The notes under the pieces are model-generated. The model saw only the letters and a list, made by a program, of their open reading frames with translations, did no database searches and was not told where the DNA came from. Shown here piece after piece: positions 10,157-20,743 of a DNA stretch of 64,000 nt (position 1 is the first letter of the stretch; each line of letters begins with the position of its first letter). The DNA comes from Linderina pennispora (Eukaryota; Kickxellomycota; Kickxellomycetes; Kickxellales; Kickxellaceae). The translations under genes were made by a program, and so were the position numbers. The DNA is taken from positions 1,488,001-1,552,000 of the forward strand of contig NW_024468251.1 in NCBI RefSeq assembly GCF_002104995.1, in the 5' to 3' direction.

Positions 10157-11119
10157 TTACCCCAGACGGAGATTGCCACTGACAGCCATGTTTGCGTTTA
10201 CTGCCAGCGACTCCTTCAGCCTGATACACTCGCTCATCAGCTCAGTCTCCTCTTCGGTACCGCCATAGTACGCGCGCAGCAGCTCTGCGACCTTGAACAT
10301 ATCTCTGGCATCGTCGCCCGAGAAACACATTCTCACTGCCTCCATGTACTGCTCTAGGTCCTTGACCAGTGCCGCGCTGTTCTCAAAGTGTACGCCTGTG
10401 ACCGGCATTGCCCGCGTCGTATCCCTGAGCCTGGCCGCAAGCTGCATGTACGGCTCCCTCACCTTGTCAATACACCCTTTCATGTCTACCATAAAGGGCT
10501 TGTTGTCTTTGAGCCACTTGGCCAGCGCCGTGAGTTCCCGCATCAGCTTGTATCTGCGCTGCTCTTCGAGCAATGCCTGTTTCTCTGCCTCTGCCTCCTC
10601 TAGAAGCCGCTGGAGTTCATTATCAGCAAGTTGCTTGGCCTCATCGAACTGTCGCTGCGATCGGGCTTCGAGCAGACACCACTGAATATACTCCGTATAA
10701 AGCCCGCTGCTCCCAGGAGCTGCTGATCCAGCGTGGTTGGCTGCAGGCCGAGGTGTAGCTATGGTAGCTGTCCTTGTGGGCCGTCGTGGAGTTTGTGGTC
10801 TGCTTGCTATCGGCTCTGCTGCTGCTGCTGCTGCTGCTCGTTTTGTAGCTGTTGATGTCGCTGACTTTCGTGCTGGTGTGGATCTCGCGGTGACTGGTCG
10901 GGTTGGCCGTGACGGCCCAGCTCTGGCAGCCCTACTCGGCGCTGCCTGGGGTCTGCTATCTGCTGTTGCTGCAGCTCTAGATTTGGTGCTGTTCATGTAC
11001 CGCGACGCGATAACTCGTCCTTTGCGCTCGGGCTTGCCAGTCCGACTGTCTTCACCCGCTTTGCTCAGCGCCTCTTTCTCAGCTAATCGCAAGCTCCGGC
11101 GTCTCTGTACAGGTGCCAT
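10157..11119 (-). CDS. HAUS8: Augmin complex subunit HAUS8-like
   Basis: A 320-residue protein whose N-terminal 140 residues are basic and disordered (Arg/Ala/Pro/Ser/Thr-rich) and include KGRVIASRYM, closely resembling the conserved KGRVVKSRY-type motif near the microtubule-binding N-terminus of HAUS8/Hice1. From about residue 150 it is a long helical coiled-coil (EYIQWCLLEARSQRQFDEAK and onwards). HAUS8 anchors augmin to existing microtubules so that gamma-tubulin can branch new ones in the spindle. The call rests on one motif plus architecture, so another basic coiled-coil protein is possible. A polyalanine stretch is encoded by a CTG/CAG repeat. It is divergently arranged with RPC25, with starts about 240 bp apart. 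Confidence 0.55.
   Translation of the reverse strand: MAPVQRRRSLRLAEKEALSKAGEDSRTGKPERKGRVIASRYMNSTKSRAAATADSRPQAAPSRAARAGPSRPTRPVTARSTPARKSATSTATKRAAAAAAAEPIASRPQTPRRPTRTATIATPRPAANHAGSAAPGSSGLYTEYIQWCLLEARSQRQFDEAKQLADNELQRLLEEAEAEKQALLEEQRRYKLMRELTALAKWLKDNKPFMVDMKGCIDKVREPYMQLAARLRDTTRAMPVTGVHFENSAALVKDLEQYMEAVRMCFSGDDARDMFKVAELLRAYYGGTEEETELMSECIRLKESLAVNANMAVSGNLRLG
10816..10838. repeat. CTG/CAG trinucleotide repeat in coding sequence
   Basis: Seven to eight CTG units on the plus strand, encoding a seven-alanine run in the HAUS8-like protein on the minus strand. Confidence 0.8.
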
Positions 11120-11144
11120 TGGCGAAATGAAAAATTTACAATAC

Positions 11145-11169
11145 TACAAATGGTACAAATGGTACAAAA
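11145..11169. repeat. Short tandem repeat in divergent promoter
   Basis: The 9-bp unit TACAAATGG occurs twice in a row and starts a third time, just upstream of the HAUS8-like start and within the promoter shared with RPC25. Confidence 0.6.
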
Positions 11170-11356
11170 TTCATGACTGTGGAGGAGAACAGGGCGCACA
11201 GCAAAACAAAATTGCCCTCCAGCGTTAATTACAGATTGGACCCACAAAACCCAGCCCCACGGACATCCATTAAATTTCTACAGAATACACGCGCGCCGCA
11301 GCCACCTGCCACAATACAGATAACTGCACCCTCAACCCTCCTGCTCCATACCCGCC

Positions 11357-11926
11357 ATGTTTGTGCTGACATCAATCCACGACACGTTAAAGATCCTGCC
11401 AGCCGAGTTCCGCAAATCGCGCGAAGAAGCTATCAAAGACGAAATCAACCGCAAATACTCGAACCGCGTGCTGCACGACGTCGGCCTCTGCATGCTAGTC
11501 CACGACCTAGTAGAGATCGACGAAGGCTACGTCCAGCACTCGGAGGGCTGGATATGGATCAAAGTTCATTTCCGCATGGCTGTGTTCCGGCCCTTCCGCG
11601 ACGAAATCCTCGTGGGCAAGGTGCGCAGCGCCAGCCCCGCAGGCGTTCAGATCTCGATCGGCTTCTTTGACGATATTTCTGTGCCGGCCGAGATGATGCC
11701 GCAGGGCTGCGAGTTTGACGCGACCGAGGGCGTGTGGGTGTGGCGGTATGAGGGCAATGACCTGTTTATGGATCTGGACGAGGACATTAGGTTCAGGGTT
11801 CTGCGCGTCGACTTTCTGGATGTCAATCCCCCCCGGGGCGAGAAGGAGGGCGTCAAGCCGCCGTACCAGCTTGTCTGTGGCATTAATGACTCGGGCTTGG
11901 GCTTACTATCGTGGTGGGGCGAATAA
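11357..11926 (+). CDS. RPC25: RNA polymerase III subunit RPC8 (Rpc25/POLR3H)
   Basis: A 189-residue stalk subunit of RNA polymerase III, which with Rpc17 supports transcription initiation. It begins MFVLTSIHDTLKILP and continues with the Rpb7-like N-terminal domain (NRVLHDVGLCMLVHD), then the OB-fold part with KVHFRMAVFRPFRDEILVGK and ISIGFFDDISVP, all hallmark segments. It ends GLGLLSWWGE, matching the family's usual C-terminus. Length is close to the 204-212 residues of other members. Single exon; ATG at 11357 matches the family start exactly. Confidence 0.95.
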   Translation: MFVLTSIHDTLKILPAEFRKSREEAIKDEINRKYSNRVLHDVGLCMLVHDLVEIDEGYVQHSEGWIWIKVHFRMAVFRPFRDEILVGKVRSASPAGVQISIGFFDDISVPAEMMPQGCEFDATEGVWVWRYEGNDLFMDLDEDIRFRVLRVDFLDVNPPRGEKEGVKPPYQLVCGINDSGLGLLSWWGE

Positions 11927-12443
11927 CTGCGATGCTCTCATTTCAGCAAACGAGGGGTTTCTGCTTTTTCTGTAGCGCAATGTGTGCAACGGCTGACGCC
12001 ACCTTCGTATCCTACTTTTATTCGGTGCATATACACATACACATACTAGTATTCTGTATACTTCATATGCAATGTACGATGGACCGGCTGGCGCTGTCAT
12101 AAAAGAGCGCTGGGCCGCCCATTGCCTCCAGGAGGCAAGAGGGTTCTGTTTGAGAAAAAAGCGACACCTTCCAGCATATTAAGCTTTTCCGTAATCTCGT
12201 GATCTTTGGTCTCGTATTTCCAAACCCTGCGCAATCTGGCCCGCGCCAAATCTCCCAGGATTTTTTTTCGTTGCTTACCCGCATAGCTCGCGCCGAAGCT
12301 GCAGCGTACAAAAAAGTCCACCGCACTGCCTCGGTTATCATATCGCGCCTGCCCCGCACCGCCCACTTTCTCTCTCCCCACTGGGTGACTCTTCTCTTTT
12401 TCAATTTGCTGATTCTATTCTCCTCGCACTAATTTTCTTGTAA

Positions 12444-13924
12444 ATGGCTATAAAGGCAAAGGGACCACTGGGCCAGCTGGGCGTTCTGGCCCGCACCATC
12501 ATACAGAAGCCGTCGGAGGTGCGGCCCCTGGGCAAGCTGGCTGTGCATGCCGCCAAGGCTGCGCACCTAATGGAGTCTGCTGCGATTGGGCCGCGAGACC
12601 CAGTCCCGGGATCGCAGGCATCGTTGGTGGACGAGCTCAAGCGGCCTTTCAATGCGAGCTCGATCCAGGCACCGGAAAAGATCACGGCGCACGACTGGCA
12701 CAGCGCCCTCGACAATGCGTCCCAGGTGGTCGGTGATAAGGACAAGAGTCTTGCCGACCCGAAGGATCTGGTGGGTGCCGAGCTCTCATTCATGACTGAT
12801 AACCTGGCTAGGCTTTTGGAGAGCGGACATCCGATGCTAAACACAGTCTCGCAATATTATTTCTCAGCGTCAGGCAAGCATATCCGGCCGCTTCTGGTGC
12901 TGCTGGTGGCCCAGGCGACCAGCATTGCCACAAAGCGCCAGGGCATGTCATCAATGCTGGTTGGCTCGTCTGATGTTGATTATTCGCTGATCGATCGGGC
13001 GGTCTCCAAGAATATCCAGAGCGACCTTGAGTCTCATGAGATGAACCAGTTGATTGAGAGCGCGGCGCGTGGGGCCAACGGCGGTGCAACCCGTACACGC
13101 CGCAGACACGACAAGGGCTGACAGTTCTCCCGACGCACCGGCGGCTGGCTGAGATCACCGAGATGATCCATACATCATCGCTCCTGCACGACGACGTTAT
13201 TGATCAGGCAGAGACCCGGCGTGGACTGCCGGCGATTCAGCAGGCGTTTGGCAACAAAATGGCCATTTTCGCCGGCGACTTTTTGCTGGCCAGAGCATCC
13301 ATGGGGCTGGCGCGACTGCGTGATCCCGAGGTCATTGAGATCATGGCTAGTGTGCTGTCGGACCTCGTTGACGGCGAGTTCAAACAGCTCAAGAACTTGG
13401 AGGATGAGGGCGCGCCTATGGCCAAGCCCGATGACCGCGCCTTCGAGTACTACCTGGAGAAGACATATCTGAAGACGGGTAGTTTGATTGCCAAGAGCTG
13501 CCGGGCATCAGCCGTGCTGAGCAATGCTACAGACGATGTTGTCGAGGCCGCCTACATCTATGGCCGCAACCTGGGCATTGGTTTCCAGCTGATTGACGAC
13601 CTGCTTGACTTCACTGTCAGCGCCAAGGAGTTTGGTAAGCCTGTAGGTGCTGATCTGGAGCTTGGTCTGGCGACAGCCCCGGTTCTGTATGCCTGGCAAG
13701 AGTACCCAGAGCTGGGCCCCTTGGTGGCCCGGAAGTTCTCTAATGAGGGCGATGTGCCGATGGCGTGGGAGCTGGTGCACAAGAGTCAGGGCCTGGAGCG
13801 CACAAAACTACTGGCCCAGATGTACGTTGATCGGGCACGGGAGGCGCTGGAGGTATTCCCGCCATCGCAGGCCAGAGAGGCCCTGGAGCGTGTGACGCAG
13901 TCGGTGGTCACCAGGACAAAGTAA
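12444..13924 (+). CDS. COQ1: Mitochondrial polyprenyl diphosphate synthase (COQ1), frame-broken
   Basis: Makes the polyprenyl tail of ubiquinone from isopentenyl and allylic diphosphates in the mitochondrion. The N-terminal region is basic and lacks acidic residues early on, consistent with an import signal. Family motifs appear in order: SGKHIRPLLVLL, then after the break LAEITEMIHTSSLLHDDVID (first Asp-rich motif), GNKMAIFAGDFLLARA, KTGSLIAKSC and FQLIDDLLDF (second Asp-rich motif). The frame changes near 13090, within GGTGCAACCCGTAC. Correction needs one missing base or two extra bases, so this differs from the common one-extra-base breaks elsewhere. The conserved motifs on both sides argue for a working gene with a consensus error. 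Confidence 0.88.
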
Positions 13925-14192
13925 CAGCACATCTTAGAGACTGCCACAAAGCTTCACTTTTCATATAAATACCCGGATATCTCTTATGCTTCGTTCATTG
14001 AAGTCGCATTGTTCTTCCGTTGCTCTGGAGATCAGATCCCTTATCTCCAGGGTGTGCTGCTGACCATAAAACTGCAAGCTATTTTCATGGGTACACTATC
14101 GAGATCGGTTTTTTTTGCGCCTCTTTGTAGCTAGCGAGCAGCACTCCCCTGTCCCTTGAAGTTCTACCTCCCTTCTTTTTCCTTTCCACAAT

Positions 14193-15002
14193 ATGCTGCG
14201 TGTACAGCCGCTAGTCCGGGTCTCGCGCCTGTTTGCTCGATCAGCCACAGCTGGTATGGCCATTCGACCGACTATCTCTCCGATCATGCTCCGGCCAGGA
14301 AGTATTTTGAACCATCAGCAGCCCCGCCTACACTCGCTCAACCAGACGCTGTACCGGGCATTTCACAGCACCAGAGCCAGTCTAAATGATTCCTCGAAGC
14401 CGCCGGCAACGGCTACTGAGCGGCAGTCGCCAGACCCGAAGAACGAGATCAAGCTGCCCATGTACGACATGCCCATGTTCAAGCAGATCCGGCATCTGCG
14501 CATGGTGTTCCTGGTCAACGTGTTTTGCTCGACTGCACTGAGTCTTTGGGTGCGCACCGACGACATTTACACGGTTCTGGCGGCCGGTGCAATCATGGCT
14601 GCTGGGTTCATTCCTCTTGCTTTTGTCCAGCTCATGTACTACGACCATGTCAAGAGCATCCGGATCCTAGGCGCTCTGACTCGCAAGCAGCTGAACATGA
14701 AAAAGGCGCTGGGCCCGGACAGCCAGATCGAGTTCCCGGTTGTGAGCGAGACTCCGCTGCTTATTACCAGATACAGCCTGTCGGGATCAGACCCCAGCAC
14801 GCCGGTATATGCGAGAGATCTGGTTCCAGGCACAGAGAGAAAGCGTAGTGTGCAGTGGCTCATTCGTGACACCAACATCGGGTTCCGTGTGTCAAAGAAG
14901 GTCATCCAGTACCACCCCGATATGCGTGCACTGGACCAGCTCATCCGGGCGAATGCAAAGAAAGCGGCTGATAGCAAACTGAAGCGGACCTCAAAGAACT
15001 AA
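14193..15002 (+). CDS. Predicted mitochondrial two-helix membrane protein
   Basis: A 269-residue protein of unknown function. The first 65 residues are rich in Arg, Ser and Leu with almost no acids, ending near RAFHSTRA, a pattern seen in fungal mitochondrial presequences. Two hydrophobic segments follow at about residues 104-120 (MVFLVNVFCSTALSLWV) and 128-150 (YTVLAAGAIMAAGFIPLAFV) in a hairpin, then a mostly polar C-terminal domain of about 110 residues ending in a lysine-rich tail. This resembles the layout of the TMEM70/TMEM186/TMEM223 group of assembly proteins, but I see no diagnostic motif. Single uninterrupted frame. Confidence 0.7.
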   Translation: MLRVQPLVRVSRLFARSATAGMAIRPTISPIMLRPGSILNHQQPRLHSLNQTLYRAFHSTRASLNDSSKPPATATERQSPDPKNEIKLPMYDMPMFKQIRHLRMVFLVNVFCSTALSLWVRTDDIYTVLAAGAIMAAGFIPLAFVQLMYYDHVKSIRILGALTRKQLNMKKALGPDSQIEFPVVSETPLLITRYSLSGSDPSTPVYARDLVPGTERKRSVQWLIRDTNIGFRVSKKVIQYHPDMRALDQLIRANAKKAADSKLKRTSKN

Positions 15003-15238
15003 GCGCAAGATGCCAACCATGCCTAGTAATCGCAAAGGAAAGCTGAAACCAGCATCTTTTAGATAGAATGATTAGTGCATGTATCTGCCGCATATCCAGC
15101 AAATTGACAAGCTGTCAATCCTGCTGCACTGGCAAGGAGCAAGACGATGCCCCCTCTTTCCTCCCAGACACTCTGTGTTTTATTTTTCCACCTTCTTATA
15201 TTAAAGCAGCCTCTGATGGCAAACCACAACAAAGTGCA

Positions 15239-17583
15239 ATGGCCTCCAAAGCGTATAAGCTAAGGGTTGTTAGCTGCGTCTATCAGAATTATTGGGAGGG
15301 ACAGGTGGTCAATGGCAAGAACAAGGTCGTGCAGGGCTATGTCACCTACATTCGTCTTTGTGGAAACGGCGGCGTATCTGCTATAGTTCCTTGCAAATGG
15401 GGACCTGGTGCGGATGAAACCATTGAACTCCACCACCATTTCCGCGAGCTCCTAGGCTACAAACTGGACGATACCATCACCGTAGAGCGTTTTGAACACT
15501 CCAAGGAGGCCGAAGTTATTACTCTTGCACCTATTGACAGTACAGCCATCTACCCCCCGAGCAAAGGCAAGGCGGCAGTGTCAGTTTCCCCGTTGGAAGC
15601 CAAAGTCCGATACGAGCCTGTTGGAATTCCCACTACTGAGCTTAAGGAGGGGCTGAAGGAATTCTTCCAGACGTACAGAGACACCGTGGTCGTGAAGGGG
15701 GACGTGCTGTCGTGTGCCATCAATGAAAAGTACGTTGACTTTATAGTCATGTACACTTCTGAGGACGGGCCGTGTCGCATCAAGGACCCGGATTGCATTC
15801 ATGTATCTTCGCCATTGATGCGTCGAGAGCTGCTGCCTAGATTCGCGCTAATTGGAGGCTACAAGGAAAAAGTTGCTGGAGCTGAAGGACCTGGTCTGCG
15901 CGTCACGAGATTTCAGCGAGCTGTCCTGTCAGCTCGGCATACAGCAGGCACGCGGCATCATCCTACATGGCCCTGCAGGGCACCGGAAAGTCACTGATTG
16001 CCAAGTCTTTAGGCTAGTGAGGTCGGGATGAGGTTTCTCTGCATCAGTGGACCTGAGGTTATTGAAGGATAACCATGGAATGTCTGAGATGAACCTGCGT
16101 AAAAAGTTTGACGAAGCAGCCAGCCAAACTCCTGCACTCCTCTTCATCGACCAGCTAGACGCCATTGCAGCCAAGCGAGACCCCAACAACAGAGAGGCCT
16201 CCAAATACACTCTCGTGTCGCAGCTATTGGTACTGATGGACCAGCTCTTACCGGACGTCACGGTCGTTGCTGCAACTAACTACATACACGAAATCGACCA
16301 TTCCCTTCGTAGTTCTGGCCGCTTCTCCCATGAGATTGAGATAGGTATCCCAACTGAAGAGGAGCGGAAGGACATTCTGACAAAGATTTTGGATGGCATG
16401 TCGCTGGACCCTGGCACTAGACCTACTATAATCGACGAGGTGGCTAAGAAGACGCATGGATATGTTGGTGCCGATCTCCAACTGCTGTGCACAGAGGCAG
16501 GGCGCCATCGACTACACACAGAGCGAGAGCACAGCGCGAATCAGACAGCAAGCGTATCATCGCCTAGGCTATATATTGCCTATGAAGATTTCGAGCATGC
16601 GCGCAAGGTTGTCAAACCGTCTCTATTGCGGGAAATGGCCTTTACCATCCCAGCCGAGTGCTTCGACGACATTGGTGGAATGGACAGCACCATTACTGAG
16701 CTTAAGAGCATCATCGAGGACCTAGTTGATCACAAGCCCACCTTTGATACATACCGTATGCCGCTGCCACGTGGAATGCTTCTTTATGGCCCGCCAGGCT
16801 GTGGAAAGACCATTCTAGCGAAGGCAACCGCAAACGCGGGACGGACGCATTTCCTGCAGATACGTGGGCCAGAGCTAATCGACAAATACGTAGGCGAGTC
16901 TGAGGCCCGAGTGCGCCGGATCTTTGCCAGAGCGCGGTCGGTGGCCCCATGTATCATCTTCTTTGACGAGATCGACGCACTCACAAAGAAACGCACAGGT
17001 GTAAACGAAGGCTGCGCCACGCTGGATGGAGTACTGACCCAGCTCCTGACGGAGCTTGACGGCATGATCGACTGCAAGGGTGTTTTTGTCATTGGCGCAA
17101 CAAATCGACCGTGCCGATGTTGACAAGGCATTGCTTCGTCCTGGCCGCCTGGAGAAGCTGGTCCACATAAAGATGCCCAGAGAAGATTCCAGGGCAGCGA
17201 TTCTGAGACGGCTTTTGTGCAAGTTTGATCCGCACCAGCTAAAGGTGGATATCGAAAAGATAGCCAAGCACTCCTCTGGATACTCGGGCGCCGACTTGAG
17301 GGAGCTCTGCAGAAACGCCTTCAGGCATGCAATACGTGCTGTCAATCCAGGTCGTGATGGGACTATGGCGGATGTCACGCTGTCTCCAGAGGACTTTATA
17401 AGAGCCTTTGGCGAGAGTGGGCCGTCGGTGAGCAAACAAACAATTCAAGAATATGAAACATTCGAGATAAGAAATGGAAGACGCCAGCGCATCCCATCTA
17501 TTTATGAAATCTCATCATCGCCATCAATACTGCCTGACGCCGATAGCAGCCAGATACAGGCTAAGGAGCAGGAGCAGCTGTAG
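15239..17583 (+). CDS. Divergent CDC48/AFG2-type double AAA ATPase, frame-broken
   Basis: Type II AAA+ unfoldase-like protein. A CDC48-like N domain (YKLRVVSCVYQNYWEGQ at the start) precedes D1, with Walker A GPAGTGKS after frame correction, and D2, with Walker A GPPGCGKT, Walker B CIIFFDEID and ATNRP. The C-terminal segment has LRPGRLEKLVHIKMP and GADLRELCR. In D1 the Walker B reads LLFIDQLDA: the catalytic Glu is Gln. Five single-base forward frame shifts (about 15870, 15980, 16014, 16068 and 17112) split the gene; sequence similarity runs smoothly across each. The N domain and the replaced Glu suggest a diverged CDC48 or AFG2/Drg1 paralogue rather than the main CDC48. ATG at 15239 begins MASKAYKLRV. 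Confidence 0.8.
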
Positions 17584-17849
17584 TTTAGCCTCATTTGAAT
17601 ATGGAATACCAAGCACCAAACCATCTTGTCTTTGTTGAAAGTTGAGAACGTACCCGTTTTTAGCAAACAGCAACTAGCTGTACGTGGATGCAAACAGCTG
17701 TCCTGTGTATCAAAAGATACTGCACAAACACCCCCACATATACCAAAACACGTAGTCATATGCATATGGCAAAAGCGAATATATTAATCTACAATGCCTC
17801 ATCTAGTCGCTCGCAGATGCCTTTGAATATCTTACTCAGCTCGCATCTT

Positions 17850-18645
17850 TCATATGTCTCGACAATCGACAGGAGTCGTTTGCTTGGGCGCCTCAGGGTC
17901 ATTGACATTGGGCACTACTGTCTTGTCGTCTTGCTCCAGCAGCATTACCAGGTTCGGATCAATTGGAGCCCTTCCAAGGAACGGGATCTCCATATGGCCT
18001 GCCAAACCTTCGCCACCCCCAGTTGAAAACACATTCGTGCACTCGCTGCAGTGCGGGCACACGAACCCGCTCATGTTCTCGATCAGACCAAGCACAGGCA
18101 AGCCGACCTTGTGGCAAAAGTTGATCTCCTTCTTGACATCTGTCAGGGCCACCGCCTGCGGTGTGGTGATTATCACGGCTCCGTCGGGGCTCCACTCTTG
18201 CAGATACTCCACTACAGCCAGGTGCTCGTCCGAGGTACCAGGTGGCGTGTCAATGAGCAAGTAGTCAAGGTCGCCCCAGTACACGTCGGTAAGGAACTGC
18301 TTGATCATGGCATTCTTCTTTGGCCCGCGCCAGACCACCGACGCATTCTTGTCAGGCAACAGGAATCCAATCGACATGCATGCGAGCCGCTTCTGTGAGT
18401 CAGCGAACACCGGGCACCCAGCCCGCAGTAGCCTGGTGGATCTGCTGGCCGTCGAGACCGAGCATGCGCGGGATGCTGGGCCCGCAGAGATCAATGTCAA
18501 GAACGCCGACCTTGCGTCCCTGGCTAGCAAGAGACAGCGCAAGCTGGACTGTGCACGAGGATTTGCCAACACCGCCCTTTCCTGAGAGAACCAGAACAAC
18601 GTGCTTTATCGACGCCAGTCGCTCTCCAACCTCTGGGTGACTCAT
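17850..18645 (-). CDS. CFD1: Cytosolic Fe-S cluster assembly P-loop ATPase CFD1 (NUBP2), frame-broken
   Basis: MRP/NBP35-family scaffold ATPase that works with Nbp35 to build Fe-S clusters for cytosolic and nuclear proteins. The deviant Walker [13 protein letters not shown] lies at about residue 20, then [31 protein letters not shown] and the bridging-cluster motif FVCPHCSEC. It lacks the N-terminal four-Cys ferredoxin-like region of Nbp35, which separates CFD1 from NBP35. The frame moves forward one base near 18417, between GWVP and VFADSQKRL, where family members are continuous. C-terminus ends DCRDI. Confidence 0.88.
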
Positions 18646-18735
18646 GATAAAGAAAGTGTGAAAAAAAAGGGCTGAATTGAGTTGGAAAATTAGCGGCAGC
18701 AGAGGAGAAATGCAGAGTTACACGCTGCTGACAAA

Positions 18736-20230
18736 TTACGCGCCATTTAAAAAGGCCTCCATCAGGTCCAGCTCACAGCGCATCCTACAGGCGAGCTGCC
18801 CGCCCGAGCACTCGCCGTCAGAGTCCGATTCAGCCATCGACTCAGTGTCGTCGGGCGGGAACTTGCTCCCAACCACTTGCCGCAGCTCCTTCAGTGCTTT
18901 AGCCAGCACACCAGCAGCCTGCTTGTTGACAACCAGCATCGACGGCGGCTGATCAATCGCCAACGTGCTGGCATTTGGCGCCGCGGCGTTAGGTTGGCAC
19001 ACACGGCTGGCGAATGCCCTGCATCGACCGCTGCACCAGCTTGCTCAGCCCGCACACGAGATCGTACCATTTGGCAACGCCTGTCCGGCTTCCCTTCGGC
19101 CTTGCATACTGCAGCCAGAACGCAGTCTTTTCGATGCCCAGTGGCATGCTGCTAGCCCTCTTTGCGCTCATGTCTGCTTTTTTGTCGACCCGGAACCACG
19201 ACTGTCATCAGATGGTCCATGATCTCAACAGCCAGCAGGTCGGATTTGATGAGATCGATGAGCAGCTGACTGCTGGTCGGTATCCTTCTCGGCGAGAAGC
19301 TTTGCAATCCGCTGCACGCACTCGAACCGGGAGATAGTGCCGCAGGAGGTGGCTATGGCTACAAGGTCGAGTAGTAGCGAGGCGATCTTTTGCTCGAGAG
19401 GGTTGTGCCGGTTGTCTAGCACAGCGTTGAACCGGGTACTGATCGCCTCTAACAGGCGTGCTGGGTAGGACACGCGGTCCAGGAGACATAGGAGCCTTCG
19501 GAGGCAATCTGCATGAATACGGAGCCCCAGGCCGAGCCGATATTTCGGGCCAGGTCCATCGAGACCTGCTCCAGCAAGATACATGCCATCTCCAAGCGAC
19601 TCTGGAACATTGTCAACTCCAGCTCACTGGTAGTAGAGTCAGGACCGCTGTCGCCTATCGCTGTCACCATCATTGCCGCTACTGTGTTCACCGGTGTCCC
19701 ATCTGCTGGCATCGTGGTGAGTTCATCCAGGAGATCCAAAAATTCCTCTGGGCACTTGGAAAATCCTCTGGTTGAACCACTTGCCAATAAATACCTGCTT
19801 AACAGGCACCAGGTATGTCAGAATCAAATGCTGCGCCTGAACTATCGATTTGCGGCGCTCGTCGTCGACCTTCCACACCTTGCTCGTGTCAGTCGAGCTC
19901 TTTTCCAGAGCCTGGAGTAAGAAGCTGCCGCGCTGCTTCAAATCTTCCTCAAGCACATCCGTGGGTTTGAACATTGCCAGCAGGTTGCTTACGAGCTTTT
20001 TGTTGTTGAGGACAGCCATGGGGCTGACAGAGTTCAGGAACCGCACGCCCTCGTCGACCCGGTTCTCCTCCAGAAGCGAGTTGATGATCTCTTGCAATGA
20101 TACTGTCGGTAGCGAGCTCTTTCGTTTGCTGGATGTCTGGTCCATCAGCTGGCTGTGGGGCAAAGCGAATTACAAACTCAGCGGGCCTCGAGCAGGGCTG
20201 GACTCGTTTGGTATATCTGGGTGCACTCAT
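18736..20230 (-). CDS. Conserved-looking helical protein of unknown function, heavily frame-broken
   Basis: One gene assembled from at least five overlapping reading-frame segments on the minus strand. It starts MSAPRYTKRVQPC at 20230, continues with PTVSLQEIINSLLEENRVDEG and LLQALEKSS, then LDLLDELTTMPAD, LEMACILLEQVSMDLARNIG, ISTRFNAVLDNRHNPLEQKI and LLLDLVAIATSCGTISRFEC. It ends with an acidic serine-rich stretch (DTESMAESDSDGECSG) and MEAFLNGA. The segments abut without gaps large enough for introns. Total length is about 490 residues and mainly helical, with no domain I recognise. It lies between CFD1 (same strand, ends about 90 bp apart) and divergent UGGT. The two breaks nearest the start are single-base forward shifts; the others cannot be assigned. 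Confidence 0.5.
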
Positions 20231-20743
20231 CTGCGGAGAGTTGTGACGTAGGATCGGATATCTTTTGTAGGTCAGCTAGCATCGAGTGGATTCATGGCAA
20301 GAAGCAGAGTCTGTGATGTAGGCGTCATTTCCCCCCACAGCGAGCTGCCGAAATGCAGAGCCAACAGATAGATGCGTGGCAGCGCGATATTATGGCCACC
20401 TTCATACGTCACTCATTTTGCCACGTACTGTGTTGTCTGCCAAGACTGTCTATACGGATATCGGTGACATGTCAGTTTCATCCACAGCGGCGTACGTGGT
20501 AAAATGGCCCAGAAATGCAATGCCACATCATCGCACCCTCTTGGAGACCGTCAGGCCAGTGACGTCGCAGCCCGCCATTTGATGCCTCATAAATCTCCCA
20601 AGCGGCAGGGACCGACAGGCTGGGTATAAATATGCGTGCCTCCCTTGCTGGTCTACAAAACGTTTTTCGCTCTTTACCTTTCCCCTTTCAGTTTCTCATT
20701 GCTCCGATCAACTACAGAGGTCAATTCTATTTTTCTATTTTAA
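20231..20743. promoter_or_regulatory. Divergent promoter region upstream of UGGT
   Basis: Contains a palindromic TGACGTC (20560-20566) followed by GCAG, resembling bZIP/CRE or unfolded-protein-response elements, and a strong TATA box, TATAAAT (20625-20631), about 115 bp before the UGGT ATG. ER-stress control would suit UGGT, but the link is inferred from the motif alone. Confidence 0.45.

Noticed and set aside
15860-16075. Introns explaining the breaks in the CDC48-like gene
   Set aside because: The frames overlap or abut with no room for a GT-AG intron of the usual 70-110 nt, and conserved motifs lie on both sides within a few codons.
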